Below are positions 32,847-41,769 of a stretch of DNA of 64,000 nucleotides, piece by piece. The notes below the pieces were generated by a model. That model was not told where the DNA came from and did no database searches. It worked only from the letters and a program-made list of their open reading frames with translations. The first letter of the stretch is position 1. Each line of letters starts with the position of its first letter. This stretch comes from Sinorhizobium sp. B11 (GTDB taxonomy: Bacteria > Pseudomonadota > Alphaproteobacteria > Rhizobiales > Rhizobiaceae): the NCBI GenBank assembly GCA_039725955.1, contig CP091034.1, forward strand, positions 1,178,001 to 1,242,000. Direction: 5' to 3'. Made by a program: the position numbers and the translations under genes.

Positions 32847-33075
32847 CGCTTACCGATCCAAAGAGAGTAATCGAAATCCATAAGCCACTTAGCCCAATAA
32901 AAACAGTGGCTTGTGGATGTGGCGTCGAGCTGTTCCGTACTTTATGAATTATTCATATATGAAAGATTTAGGGCACGATTCGCGATATTCCAAGCAACCC
33001 TCGGTGGAAATGTCACATTGTGCATGGAAATTTAGACCCGCCGCGGATAAAGGCGAGGGGACCCTAACGAAAAAC

Positions 33076-33104
33076 TTGAATTTGTCCGGTTTTAATTGTA
33101 TCGG
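33076..33104 (+). promoter_or_regulatory. Candidate promoter of rpoZ
   Basis: TTGAAT (33076-33081) and TATCGG (33099-33104) are separated by 17 bases; transcription would begin about 30 bases before the rpoZ start. The region 32847-33143 between NYN and rpoZ is otherwise AT-rich and without a visible gene. Confidence 0.4.
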
Positions 33105-33143
33105 GCGTTTTAATCCTGAAAAGACGACCGCAAAGGACAGGCA

Positions 33144-33548
33144 ATGGCCCGTGTCACAGTAGAAGATTGCATTGACAAGGTGGAGAACCGCTTCGAGCTG
33201 GTTCTGCTCGCCAGCCACCGCGCCCGGCTGATTTCCCAGGGTGCGTCGATCACCATCGATCGTGACAACGACAAGAACCCGGTTGTGGCTCTGCGCGAAA
33301 TCGCTGATGAGACCCTGTCGCCGGACGATCTGAAGGAAGACCTGATCCACTCGCTGCAGAAGCATGTGGAAGTGGACGAGCCCGAGCCCGATCCGGCAAG
33401 CCTGATCGCGGCCGGCGCTACTGCTACTGCCGACAGCGAAGAGCAGGACGATCTGCCGGAAACGATCACCTTCAACCAGATGTCGGAAGAAGAGCTTCTG
33501 GCCGGTATCGAAGGCCTTGTCCCGCCGGAAAAGAGCGACGATTACTAA
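33144..33548 (+). CDS. rpoZ: RNA polymerase omega subunit
   Basis: A 134-residue subunit that helps assemble RNA polymerase and contributes to the ppGpp site. [20 protein letters not shown] and [14 protein letters not shown] are the conserved N-terminal helices, and [18 protein letters not shown] closes the core. The acidic C-terminal extension is usual in alphaproteobacteria. Adjacent rel is the normal order and couples the ppGpp synthase with one of its target subunits. Confidence 0.97.
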   Translation: MARVTVEDCIDKVENRFELVLLASHRARLISQGASITIDRDNDKNPVVALREIADETLSPDDLKEDLIHSLQKHVEVDEPEPDPASLIAAGATATADSEEQDDLPETITFNQMSEEELLAGIEGLVPPEKSDDY

Positions 33549-33658
33549 GCGCATCTCCGGCTTTTGAAGGGCCGGGGCTTCCCGCGCGGCAAAAGATCGA
33601 CGATTACCAATCATCAATCTTGCGCCTGTAAGGCTTAGGCATAATATTGCCCTTGTGT

Positions 33659-33690
33659 GCGCCAGTCTGCGATTGGCGCCCTTTTATTTT
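33659..33690 (+). terminator. Terminator-like hairpin between rpoZ and rel
   Basis: GCGCCA (33659-33664) pairs with TGGCGC (33674-33679), followed by CCTTTTATTTTA. The stem is short and lies 18 bases before the rel start, so it could attenuate rather than fully stop transcription from rpoZ into rel. Confidence 0.45.
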
Positions 33691-33707
33691 ATTGGAGTGG
33701 CTTTGGA

Positions 33708-35942
33708 ATGATGCGGCAGTACGAGCTCGTGGAGCGGGTTCAGAAATACAAGCCCGATGCCAACGAAGCTCTGCTGAACAAAGCCTATGTCTACGCCATG
33801 CAGAAGCATGGGCAGCAGAAGCGGGCGAGCGGCGACCCTTACATCTCGCACCCGCTCGAAGTGGCCGCCATCCTGACCGATATGCATCTCGACGAATCGA
33901 CGATTGCAGTCGCCCTCCTGCATGACACGATCGAGGATACGACTGCCACCCGCGCCGAGATCGACGAACTCTTCGGCGAGGATATCGGTCGCCTGGTCGA
34001 GGGCCTGACGAAGATCAAGAAGCTTGATCTCGTCACCAAGAAGGCCAAGCAGGCGGAGAATCTGCGTAAGCTGCTGCTTGCCATTTCCGATGACGTGCGC
34101 GTGCTGCTGGTCAAGCTCGCCGATCGTCTCCACAATATGCGCACCCTCGACCACATGTCGCAGGAAAAGCGCGCTCGCATTTCCGAAGAGACGATGGAAA
34201 TCTATGCGCCGCTTGCCGGCCGCATGGGCATGCAGGACATGCGCGAGGAGCTGGAGGAACTCTCCTTCCGGCACATGAACCCGGAAGCCTACGAGACCGT
34301 CACCAAGCGCCTCGAAGAACTGTCGAAGCGCAACGAGGGCCTGGTCAAGAAGATCGAGGCCGAACTGCGCGACCTGCTGATCGCCAGCGGCTTGACGAGT
34401 GCCTATGTCAAGGGCCGGCAGAAGAAGCCTTACTCCGTCTTCCGCAAGATGCAGTCGAAATCGCTCTCCTTCGAGCAGCTTTCCGATGTCTATGGTTTTC
34501 GCATCATCGTCGAGGATATCCCCTCCTGCTATCGCGCGCTCGGCATCGTGCATACGCGCTGGCGCGTCGTGCCCGGCCGCTTCAAGGATTATATCTCGAC
34601 ACCGAAGCAGAACGACTACCGCTCGCTGCACACCACCATCGTCGGCCCGTCGATGCAGCGCATCGAGCTGCAGATCCGCACCAAGCGTATGCATGAGATC
34701 GCCGAATTCGGCATTGCCGCCCATACGCTCTATAAGGACGGCGCCACGAATGCGGATGGCGACATCCTGTCGCGCGAAAGCAATGCCTACTCCTGGTTGC
34801 GGCACACGATCGAGGCGCTTGCCGAAGGCGACAGCCCGGAGGAGTTCCTCGAGCACACCAAGCTCGAGCTGTTTCAGGATCAGGTCTTCTGTTTCACGCC
34901 GAAGGGCAAGCTGATTGCCCTGCCGCGCGGCGCGACGCCGATCGATTTCGCTTATGCCGTCCATACCAATATCGGCGATACGACCGTCGGCGCCAAGATC
35001 AACGGCCGTATCATGCCGCTTGTAACCCGCCTCAACAATGGCGACGAAGTGGAGATCATCCGTTCCGGCGTGCAGGTGCCGCCGGCCGCCTGGGAAGAGA
35101 TCGTCGTCACTGGCAAGGCGCGCGCCGCCATCCGCCGCGCGACACGCATGGCGATCCGCAAGCAATATGCCGGTCTCGGTCACCGCATCCTGGAGCGTAC
35201 CTTCGACCGTGCCGGCAAGATCTTCTCGCGCGAAGCCATGAAGCCTGCGCTGCACCGCCTCGGCCAGAAGGATGTGGAGGATGCGATCGCAGCTGTCGGT
35301 CGCGGCGAAATGTCCTCGCTCGATGTCCTGCGCGCCGTCTACCCCGATCACCAGGACGAGCGCGTCACGGTCAAGCCTGCCGGTGACGAAGGCTGGTTCA
35401 ACGTCAGAAGCGCCTCGGGCATGATTTTCAAGATCCCCGGCAAGAGCAAGGCGGATCTCGACGGCGAGCGCGCCTCCACCGAGAGCGATCCCGATATCGT
35501 GCCGATCCGCGGTCTCTCCGGCAATGTCGACGTCAAGTTCTCGCCGACGGGCGCTGTGCCCGGCGATCGCATTGTCGGCATCATGGAAAAGGGCAAGGGC
35601 ATCACCATCTATCCCATCCAGTCGCCATCGCTGCAGCGTTTCGATGATCAGCCGGACCGCTGGATCGACGTGCGCTGGGATCTCGACGAGGCCAATAAAT
35701 CCCGCTTCATGGCCCGCATCATGGTCAACGCGCTGAATGAGCCCGGCACGCTCGCCAAGGTGGCGCAGACGGTGGCAAGCCTGGATGTCAATATTCGCAT
35801 GCTGAACACGGTGCGTGTGGCAGCCGACTTCACCGAAATGGTGCTGGAAGTGGAGGTCTGGGATCTGCGTCAGCTCAACCAGCTTCTCGCTCAGCTCAAG
35901 GACCTGGAATGCATCGCGACGGTCAGGCGTCTCTACGAGTAG
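33708..35942 (+). CDS. rel: Bifunctional (p)ppGpp synthase/hydrolase (RSH)
   Basis: A 744-residue RelA/SpoT homologue. The hydrolase HD domain has YISHPLEVAAILTDMHLDE and ALLHDTIEDT, so hydrolysis should be intact. The synthase domain has VYGFRIIVEDIPSCYRALG and PKQNDYRSLHTTIVGP. TGS (VFCFTPKGKLIALPRGATPI) and a C-terminal ACT domain (FMARIMVNALNEPGTLAKVA) follow. It is the only RSH visible and the likely main stringent-response enzyme. The frame extends upstream to 33657, but GGAG before the ATG at 33708 and the family N-terminus (MMRQYELVERVQ) support this start. Confidence 0.96.
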   Translation: MMRQYELVERVQKYKPDANEALLNKAYVYAMQKHGQQKRASGDPYISHPLEVAAILTDMHLDESTIAVALLHDTIEDTTATRAEIDELFGEDIGRLVEGLTKIKKLDLVTKKAKQAENLRKLLLAISDDVRVLLVKLADRLHNMRTLDHMSQEKRARISEETMEIYAPLAGRMGMQDMREELEELSFRHMNPEAYETVTKRLEELSKRNEGLVKKIEAELRDLLIASGLTSAYVKGRQKKPYSVFRKMQSKSLSFEQLSDVYGFRIIVEDIPSCYRALGIVHTRWRVVPGRFKDYISTPKQNDYRSLHTTIVGPSMQRIELQIRTKRMHEIAEFGIAAHTLYKDGATNADGDILSRESNAYSWLRHTIEALAEGDSPEEFLEHTKLELFQDQVFCFTPKGKLIALPRGATPIDFAYAVHTNIGDTTVGAKINGRIMPLVTRLNNGDEVEIIRSGVQVPPAAWEEIVVTGKARAAIRRATRMAIRKQYAGLGHRILERTFDRAGKIFSREAMKPALHRLGQKDVEDAIAAVGRGEMSSLDVLRAVYPDHQDERVTVKPAGDEGWFNVRSASGMIFKIPGKSKADLDGERASTESDPDIVPIRGLSGNVDVKFSPTGAVPGDRIVGIMEKGKGITIYPIQSPSLQRFDDQPDRWIDVRWDLDEANKSRFMARIMVNALNEPGTLAKVAQTVASLDVNIRMLNTVRVAADFTEMVLEVEVWDLRQLNQLLAQLKDLECIATVRRLYE

Positions 35943-36137
35943 GATTTTCTTAAAGTCTTGCCGATCGCAAAATTGCGCTTTGCATATTTTGTGATCATTT
36001 AATGGTCGATTTGGCATATTGAAAAGGCAAGCCATGCAATTGGAGCATGGCTGTGCTCAGGTTACAGCGGTGGTAATTAACCGTTGCCGCGACTATCTTC
36101 AGGTCATCAGAAAATGAAACGAAGATGAGGCAAAGCA

Positions 36138-36287
36138 ATGTTTGAACCGATCAGGAAATTCGCCCGCGCCCTTCGCGCTCCGACCGCTCAGGAACGTGAA
36201 ATGGCATATCTCAATGGCTCGCATGACCGTATTGATCTTGAATATCGTCAGCGTCAGGTCGATCGCGGTATCTTCCGCAATCGTTAA
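36138..36287 (+). CDS. DUF3563-type mini-protein, 49 residues
   Basis: A short ORF encoding MFEPIRKFARALRAPTAQER..., with MAYLNGSHDRIDLEYRQRQV near the C-terminus, the conserved core of DUF3563 proteins. GAGG precedes the ATG. Such proteins are small, basic and common in Rhizobiales and Burkholderiales with no known role. It forms its own unit between rel and the DUF2062 gene, followed by a hairpin at 36313-36342. Confidence 0.85.
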   Translation: MFEPIRKFARALRAPTAQEREMAYLNGSHDRIDLEYRQRQVDRGIFRNR

Positions 36288-36312
36288 TCCCTGAAATATA
36301 CTTGAAGTAAGA

Positions 36313-36342
36313 AAGGGGCGTTATGCATGACCCACGCCCCTT
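36313..36342 (+). terminator. Hairpin after the DUF3563 gene
   Basis: AAGGGGCGT (36313-36321) pairs perfectly with ACGCCCCTT (36334-36342). No T run follows. Confidence 0.5.
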
Positions 36343-36431
36343 GGAAGAAAAGAAGAATAGACGGCCTGTTTCTCAAGCGGTTCCATTTGCCGCTCTTGTC
36401 ATGGCCCTGTGCGCTGCACTAAATACGCGCC

Positions 36432-37022
36432 ATGTTGTTTCGCCGTCGCAAACCCGCGGGATTTAAGGAAAAGCTGCGAGAGCTCGTATGGCCTCGCAAG
36501 GGTTTTCTGCGCCCGCCGAAATATCTCATTATGCGCGTCCTGCGCCTGACTGCCTCGCCGCATGCGGTTGCAGTGGGCGTCGCTGCGGGTGTCTTCGTGT
36601 CGTGGACACCCTTCATCGGCGTGCATTTCGTCATGGCCTTCGTCATCACCTATCTGCTGTCAGGCAATATGGTGGCGGCAGCGCTTGGCTGCGCGGCCTT
36701 CGGCAATCCGCTGACCTACCCCTTCATCTGGGGCATCACCTGGGAAGTTGGTCACCTGCTGCTCAGCCGGCAGGATCAGCTGGCCGGGCAGACGATCAAT
36801 CTGGCCGAGCTCTTCCACAAGCTGCATTTCACGGAACTGTGGAAGCCGGTGCTGGAGCCGATGCTGATCGGTGCGATCCCGCCGGCTGCGATCACCTCGG
36901 TTGCTCTTTATATCCTGACATTCTACACCGTGAGAGGCTTTCAGGCGCGTCGCCGCGCCCGGCTGATGGAGCGTGCGCGTTTCAGGCTCGCCAATCCCGC
37001 TGTCGAGATGCCGACCGTCTGA
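36432..37022 (+). CDS. DUF2062 membrane protein
   Basis: A 196-residue protein with three or four hydrophobic segments and the DUF2062 pattern: [37 protein letters not shown] and [17 protein letters not shown]. Basic ends suggest cytoplasmic termini. Function is unknown. It lies 34 bases upstream of acpS and begins a run of genes (acpS-lepB-rnc-era) that is conserved in rhizobia. Confidence 0.88.
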   Translation: MLFRRRKPAGFKEKLRELVWPRKGFLRPPKYLIMRVLRLTASPHAVAVGVAAGVFVSWTPFIGVHFVMAFVITYLLSGNMVAAALGCAAFGNPLTYPFIWGITWEVGHLLLSRQDQLAGQTINLAELFHKLHFTELWKPVLEPMLIGAIPPAAITSVALYILTFYTVRGFQARRRARLMERARFRLANPAVEMPTV

Positions 37023-37056
37023 GCCGAAGCAGTGTCATCCTGAAAGGCCTATTCGC

Positions 37057-37461
37057 ATGATCATCGGAATTGGCAGCGACCTCATCGATATCAGACGCGT
37101 GGAGAAATCGATCGAACGCTTCGGTGATCGCTTCACGCATCGCTGTTTCACCGAGATCGAGCGCGCCCGCTCGGATCGCCGCGCCAACCGCGCAGAATCC
37201 TATGCGAAGCGCTTCGCCGCCAAGGAAGCCTGCTCCAAGGCGCTTGGCACCGGCCTCTCGCAGGGCGTTTTCTGGAAGGACATGGGTGTCGTCAACCTGC
37301 CAAGCGGAAAGCCGACGATGCAGTTGACGGGCGGCGCCGCCGACGTTCTCAAGGCCATGATGCCGGCAGGCCACAAGGCCGCCATTCATTTGACAATAAC
37401 CGATGATTATCCCTTGGCTCAGGCTTTTGTGATCATCGAAGCGCTGCCGGATGCCGTATGA
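37057..37461 (+). CDS. acpS: Holo-[acyl-carrier-protein] synthase
   Basis: A 134-residue phosphopantetheinyl transferase that moves the 4'-phosphopantetheine arm of CoA to [23 protein letters not shown] has the metal-binding Asp, and [18 protein letters not shown] has the second acidic site and the CoA-binding Lys. An in-frame extension back to 36973 exists, but the ATG at 37057 gives the standard N-terminus. Confidence 0.97.
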   Translation: MIIGIGSDLIDIRRVEKSIERFGDRFTHRCFTEIERARSDRRANRAESYAKRFAAKEACSKALGTGLSQGVFWKDMGVVNLPSGKPTMQLTGGAADVLKAMMPAGHKAAIHLTITDDYPLAQAFVIIEALPDAV

Positions 37462-37575
37462 TAGCGACCTCTCGTCGCTTTTAGTGCCGTCGTTATTGCC
37501 GCCACCGGCCGAAGCCGCTAGAGAGAACATCAGAAAGAAATGCGCCTTGCCGGCGTCTTGAAGGAATAAGACTGC

Positions 37576-38319
37576 GTGTCCGAAAAAGTCGAAGCCAAGC
37601 CGAACGCCCTCTGGGAAAATATCAAGGTCATCATCCAGGCTCTCGTCCTGGCGATGGTTATCAGGACTGTCCTGTTTCAGCCCTTCACCATTCCCTCTGG
37701 CTCGATGATGCCGACCTTGCTGGTCGGCGACTATATCTTCGTCAACAAGTTTGCTTACGGCTATTCGAAATATTCGCTGCCTTTCTCGCCTGACATTTTC
37801 AGCGGCCGTATCTTCGGTTCCGATCCCAAGCGCGGCGATATCGTCGTTTTCCGTTTCCCGCCGAATCCTGACGTCGATTACATCAAGCGTGTCGTCGGCC
37901 TGCCGGGCGATCATATCCAGGTCACCGACGGTGTTCTCTACATCAACGGCAAGCCGGTTCCGAAGGTGCCCGACGGGACCTTCAATTCCGACTACAAGCT
38001 TGATCCGGGCCAGGACGTGCCGGTGTTCCGCGAGACGCTTGACGATGGCAAGACCTACGACACGCTCGACCAGTCGCCGGTTTCGCGCGCCGACAACACT
38101 CGCGAGTTCATTGTTCCGGAAGGCCATTATTTCATGATGGGCGACAACCGTGACAACTCGCTCGACAGCCGCTTCGATGTCGGTTACGTGCCGGCGGAAA
38201 ACCTTGTCGGTCGTGCCAGCGTCATCTTCTTCTCGCTCGGCAACGACACGTCCTTCCGCGAAATCTGGAAATGGCCGACCAACATGCGCTGGGACCGCCT
38301 CTTCAAGGTTGTTGAATGA
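37576..38319 (+). CDS. lepB: Signal peptidase I
   Basis: A 247-residue inner-membrane protease with one N-terminal membrane segment. TIPSGSMMPTLLVGDYIFVN contains the catalytic Ser, DYIKRVVGLPGDHIQ the catalytic Lys, and FMMGDNRDNSLDSRFDVGYV the conserved box E. The start is a GTG with AAGGA upstream. It overlaps the rnc start by four bases, so the two are coupled. Confidence 0.96.
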   Translation: MSEKVEAKPNALWENIKVIIQALVLAMVIRTVLFQPFTIPSGSMMPTLLVGDYIFVNKFAYGYSKYSLPFSPDIFSGRIFGSDPKRGDIVVFRFPPNPDVDYIKRVVGLPGDHIQVTDGVLYINGKPVPKVPDGTFNSDYKLDPGQDVPVFRETLDDGKTYDTLDQSPVSRADNTREFIVPEGHYFMMGDNRDNSLDSRFDVGYVPAENLVGRASVIFFSLGNDTSFREIWKWPTNMRWDRLFKVVE

Positions 38320-39032
38320 GCAAGGCGCAGACGCTCTCAGCGGCGGACCGCGCAAAGCTTGAAACCCTGATCGGACATGAATTTGTCGAGAAGGAACGTC
38401 TGGACCGCGCGCTGACCCATGCCAGCGCGCGCACCGACAAAGGCAATTACGAGCGGCTTGAATTTCTCGGCGACAGGGTTCTCGGGCTCTGTATCGCCGA
38501 GTTGCTGTTCCGGACCTTCGGGACTGCGGCCGAAGGCGAGCTTTCAGTGCGCCTGAACCAGCTTGTCAGCGCCGAAACCTGTGCTGCCGTTGCCGACGAG
38601 CTCAATCTCCACCTCTATATCCGCACCGGCGCCGACGTGAAGAAACTCACCGGCAAGCGCATGATGAACGTGCGCGCCGATGTCGTCGAAAGCCTGATCG
38701 CAGCCCTCTATCTGGATGGTGGCCTGGAGGTCGCCCGACGCTTCATCCTGCGCTATTGGGAGGGCAGGGCGGTGCGCGCCGATGGCGCCCGCCGCGATGC
38801 CAAGACCGAATTACAGGAATGGTCGCACGCCAAATATGGCGTTACACCCGTCTACCGGGTTGAAGAACGCAGCGGACCGGATCATGATCCGCGTTTCAAG
38901 GTGACTGTAGAAGTCACTGGTGTTGCACCGGAGACCGGGGTAGAGCGCTCCAAGCGCGCCGCAGAACAGGTCGCCGCTACGAAAATGCTCGAGCGTGAAG
39001 GCATTTGGCAGTCGACCGCTGCCGGAAATTGA
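38316..39032 (+). CDS. rnc: Ribonuclease III
   Basis: A 238-residue double-strand-specific endoribonuclease. YERLEFLGDRVLGLCIAELL is the RNase III signature with the catalytic Glu and Asp; DVVESLIAALYLDGG holds the second acidic site. The C-terminal dsRNA-binding domain spans about 160-235 (KTELQEWSHAKYGVTPVY). It overlaps lepB at the start by four bases and ends nine bases before era. Confidence 0.97.
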   Translation: MSKAQTLSAADRAKLETLIGHEFVEKERLDRALTHASARTDKGNYERLEFLGDRVLGLCIAELLFRTFGTAAEGELSVRLNQLVSAETCAAVADELNLHLYIRTGADVKKLTGKRMMNVRADVVESLIAALYLDGGLEVARRFILRYWEGRAVRADGARRDAKTELQEWSHAKYGVTPVYRVEERSGPDHDPRFKVTVEVTGVAPETGVERSKRAAEQVAATKMLEREGIWQSTAAGN

Positions 39033-39040
39033 CGGGATCA

Positions 39041-39979
39041 ATGACAGAAGAAAACGAAATGGCAGCCGAAGTCGCTGCTGAAAGCAATCCGACGCATTCC
39101 GGCTTCGTCGCCTTGATCGGCCCGACCAATGCCGGGAAATCGACGCTGGTCAACCGCCTCGTCGGTGCCAAGGTGTCGATCGTCAGCCACAAAGTGCAGA
39201 CGACGCGCGCCATCGTGCGCGGCATTGCCATTCATGACAATGCGCAGATCGTCTTCATGGACACGCCCGGCATCTTCAAGCCGCGCCGTCGCCTCGATCG
39301 CGCGATGGTGACATCCGCCTGGGGCGGCGCCAAGGATGCGGATCTCATCATGCTGCTGATCGACAGCGAACGCGGTCTGCGCGGCGATGCCGAAGCCATC
39401 CTCGAAGGCCTGAAGGATGTTCCGCAGAAGAAGATCCTGGTCCTCAACAAGATCGACCGCGTCAATCGCGAGTTGCTTCTCGCACTTGCCGCCACAGCAA
39501 ACCAGATGGTCGAGTTCGAGCAGACCTTCATGATCTCGGCAGAGAACGGTTCCGGTTGCGACGACGTGATGGATTATCTGGCGAAAACCCTGCCGGAAGG
39601 TCCGTGGTACTATCCGGAAGATCAGATTTCCGATCTGCCCATGCGCCAGCTGGCCGCCGAAATCACCCGCGAGAAGCTGTTCCTGCGCCTGCATCAGGAG
39701 CTTCCCTATTCCTCGCATGTCGAGACGGAGAAATGGGAAGAGCGCAAGGATGGCTCCGTGCGCATCGAGCAGGTCATCTATGTCGAGCGTGACAGCCAGA
39801 AGAAGATCGCGCTCGGCAAGGGCGGCGAGACAATCAAGGCAATCTCTTCGGCCTCGCGCCGCGAGCTATCTGAAATCCTTGAGCAGCCTGTCCATCTCTT
39901 CCTGTTCGTCAAGGTGCGCGAAAACTGGGGTGACGATCCCGAACGCTTCCGCGAGATGGGTCTCGAATTCCCGCGCTAA
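39041..39979 (+). CDS. era: GTPase Era
   Basis: A 312-residue GTPase for 30S ribosome assembly. G1 is ALIGPTNAGKSTLVNRLVGA, G3 is FMDTPGIFKPR, G4 is LVLNKIDR, and the C-terminal KH domain has IALGKGGETIKAISSASRRE. The upstream in-frame ATG at 39005 lies within rnc; the ATG at 39041 is preferred. It follows rnc directly, the classical lepB-rnc-era order. Confidence 0.97.
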   Translation: MTEENEMAAEVAAESNPTHSGFVALIGPTNAGKSTLVNRLVGAKVSIVSHKVQTTRAIVRGIAIHDNAQIVFMDTPGIFKPRRRLDRAMVTSAWGGAKDADLIMLLIDSERGLRGDAEAILEGLKDVPQKKILVLNKIDRVNRELLLALAATANQMVEFEQTFMISAENGSGCDDVMDYLAKTLPEGPWYYPEDQISDLPMRQLAAEITREKLFLRLHQELPYSSHVETEKWEERKDGSVRIEQVIYVERDSQKKIALGKGGETIKAISSASRRELSEILEQPVHLFLFVKVRENWGDDPERFREMGLEFPR

Positions 39980-40026
39980 CGCATGTCGCGCAAAAGTGCG
40001 TCGCGGTTTTGCGGCAACGACATGCG
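39980..40026. repeat. Palindromic intergenic repeat, copy B (perfect first hairpin)
   Basis: CGCATGTCG (from 39980) pairs with CGACATGCG (to 40026), and CGCAAAA (39989-39995) with TTTTGCG (40007-40013). It begins one base after the era stop codon. Confidence 0.75.
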
Positions 40027-40035
40027 GGAGGCAAA

Positions 40036-40073
40036 CGCATGTCGCGCAAAAGTGTGTCGCGGTTTTGCGATAA
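40036..40073. repeat. Palindromic intergenic repeat, copy C (truncated)
   Basis: It repeats the left arm and centre of copy B (CGCATGTCGCGCAAAAGTG ... GGTTTTGCG) but lacks the right CGACATGCG arm. Copies B and C are tandem, 10 bases apart. Confidence 0.7.
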
Positions 40074-40160
40074 AGGAATTTGGAAAACAAATAGCTGAAG
40101 GGTGACAAGAAAACCGGCTGCTGGGCTCCAGCCTCTTGTTTCCGCATGAAAATCTCTGCC

Positions 40161-40174
40161 TGTTCCCGGGAACA
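40161..40174. promoter_or_regulatory. Perfect 14-base palindrome upstream of the Crp/Fnr gene
   Basis: TGTTCCCGGGAACA reads the same on both strands and lies 77 bases before the gene start. It may be an operator for the regulator itself or another dimeric factor. It differs from the TTGAT-N4-ATCAA box of Fnr/FixK. Confidence 0.35.
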
Positions 40175-40250
40175 AATCGGCCTGTCTGCGCATTGATGTG
40201 CGAACGGCGCTGCACCCTGCAGCGCCGGTTTTCTCGACAGCAGGGGCACG

Positions 40251-41003
40251 ATGGCGACGGCAAAACCTACCCATTCCTTCAAGACGCCCTGCGAGCAGTG
40301 TCCGCTGCGGCCACTGCCGCATTTCCGGGAATTCAGCCGGGACGAGCTCGACTTCGTGTCGAGATTCAAAAGGGGCGAACTGGCCGTCGATGCCGGTGCG
40401 ACCATTCTCGTCGAAGGTGCCCATAGCGCCCATCTCTTCACGGTGCTCTCAGGCTGGGGCTTCCGCTACAAGATGCTGGAGGACGGCCGTCGGCAGATCC
40501 TGAACTACATCGTGCCGGGCGACCTGATCGGCCTGCAGGGGACAATCATGGGCGAGATGCAGCATTCCGTGGAGGCCCTGTCGCCGGTAACGCTCTGTGT
40601 CTTCGAGCGCGACAAGCTGATGACGCTTTATAACAAGCACGCTTCGCTTGCCTTCGATATTACCTGGATCGCGGCGCAGGAGGAGCGCATTCTCGATGAG
40701 CACCTGCTCAGCATCGGTCGTCGTACCGCGCTTGAAAGAGCTGCCTATCTCATCGCCTTCCTGTTTGAGCGCGCAAGGAAGCTCAGCCTTTTCAATGGCC
40801 GCAACGTCATCCCGATCACCCAGCAGCATATTGCCGATACACTTGGTCTTTCGATCGTTCACACCAACAAGACGTTGAAGAAACTTGCTGGGCGCAACCT
40901 GATCCGCTGGCAGGAGCGCGGCTGCGACGTGCTGGACGGAGAGGGATTGATGCGGGTTGCCGGCTGGGAAGGTCTGCGTGAAGGAAAGCGTCCCTTTATC
41001 TGA
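40251..41003 (+). CDS. Crp/Fnr family transcriptional regulator
   Basis: A 250-residue regulator. The cyclic-nucleotide-binding-like barrel (about 35-140) has ILVEGAHSAHLFTVLSGWGF and ILNYIVPGDLIGLQGTIMGE. The C-terminal winged helix (about 155-230) has VIPITQQHIADTLGLSIVHT followed by NKTLKKLAGRNLIRW. The N-terminal FKTPCEQCPLRPL carries a CxxC pair, reminiscent of Fnr proteins, but I do not see the full four-cysteine set for an oxygen-sensing [4Fe-4S] cluster. TGTTCCCGGGAACA, a perfect palindrome, lies at 40161-40174. Confidence 0.87.
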   Translation: MATAKPTHSFKTPCEQCPLRPLPHFREFSRDELDFVSRFKRGELAVDAGATILVEGAHSAHLFTVLSGWGFRYKMLEDGRRQILNYIVPGDLIGLQGTIMGEMQHSVEALSPVTLCVFERDKLMTLYNKHASLAFDITWIAAQEERILDEHLLSIGRRTALERAAYLIAFLFERARKLSLFNGRNVIPITQQHIADTLGLSIVHTNKTLKKLAGRNLIRWQERGCDVLDGEGLMRVAGWEGLREGKRPFI

Positions 41004-41346
41004 GGCATGTCGCGCAAGACTGTGCCGTCGTTTTCGATGACGATACGCGTCAGCAAGTACGTGAAGCGTCGCAATCGGATCTGAAAGATTAAGACGCGTG
41101 CTAGAATCTTTCCGGGCCGGATTGGTCAGCCTTAATGTCTTTTTTAAATGCAAATTCGTGCCGGGAAAAATAGAGTTGTGTCATCTTTCCTCCGATTTTC
41201 GTTTTTATCGACCGGAGGCAAAAATGTGGCTATTCAGTTGAGGTGGGCAACCATCGTCAACGGTCCAGGCGAGAAACCGACGGAATGATGTTTGCAAAAA
41301 GGCAGAAGCGCTGCGATGTTTGTGCTTCACGAGAGGCATGGAGATC
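41004..41346. other. Intergenic region with repeat copy D and an SD-pairing hairpin
   Basis: It begins with a degenerate copy of the palindromic repeat (41005-41073: GCATGTCGCGCAAGACTGTG and a later GTGAAGCGTCGC). Further on, CCTCCG (41189-41194) can pair with CGGAGG (41213-41218), which is the ribosome site of a micro-ORF starting at 41224 (ATG, 5 codons) or 41226 (GTG, 20 codons). No larger gene is visible. Confidence 0.45.
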
Positions 41347-41715
41347 ATGAGCGAAAGAACCCGCGTTCTGGTCCTGGAAGACAGTCTGATCATCGCCATG
41401 GAGGCGGAGGATATCCTGCGTCTCGTTGGTGCCGATACGATCGATATTGCCAATAGCCTCGATCAGGCCAGGGACGCAATCCAGGTCGCAGATTACGATT
41501 TCGCACTTCTCGACGTGAATCTCGGAGAGGCGATGAGTTTCGATTTCGCGCGTGATCTGTCGCTCGCCAATATTCCGTTCGGTTTTGTCAGCGGCTATTC
41601 CGATACGCAGGATTTCCCGACTGATCTTCAGGACGTGCCCCTTCTCGTCAAGCCATTCGACGAGAACGCGATGCGCGATTTCCTCCAGAAGCTTTTCCCG
41701 ACACCGGCCGAATGA
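41347..41715 (+). CDS. Single-domain response regulator
   Basis: A 122-residue CheY-like receiver with no output domain. VLVLEDSLIIAMEAEDIL has the acidic pocket, DFALLDVNLGEAMSFD the phospho-acceptor Asp, and LLVKPFDENAMRD the conserved Lys-Pro. In-frame ATGs also occur at 41320 and 41338; 41347 has the best-spaced purine-rich site. No cognate histidine kinase is adjacent, so it probably works in a phosphorelay or by protein interaction. Confidence 0.88.
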   Translation: MSERTRVLVLEDSLIIAMEAEDILRLVGADTIDIANSLDQARDAIQVADYDFALLDVNLGEAMSFDFARDLSLANIPFGFVSGYSDTQDFPTDLQDVPLLVKPFDENAMRDFLQKLFPTPAE

Positions 41716-41769
41716 CACAGCCCTAGCCTTGCTCTAAAATGAATCGGCAGGCTGAAGGACAGTTTTCCG

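Noticed and set aside
33684..36035. A 783-codon frame antisense to rel
   Set aside because: Long antisense frames are common in GC-rich genes; rel has full domain matches on the plus strand.
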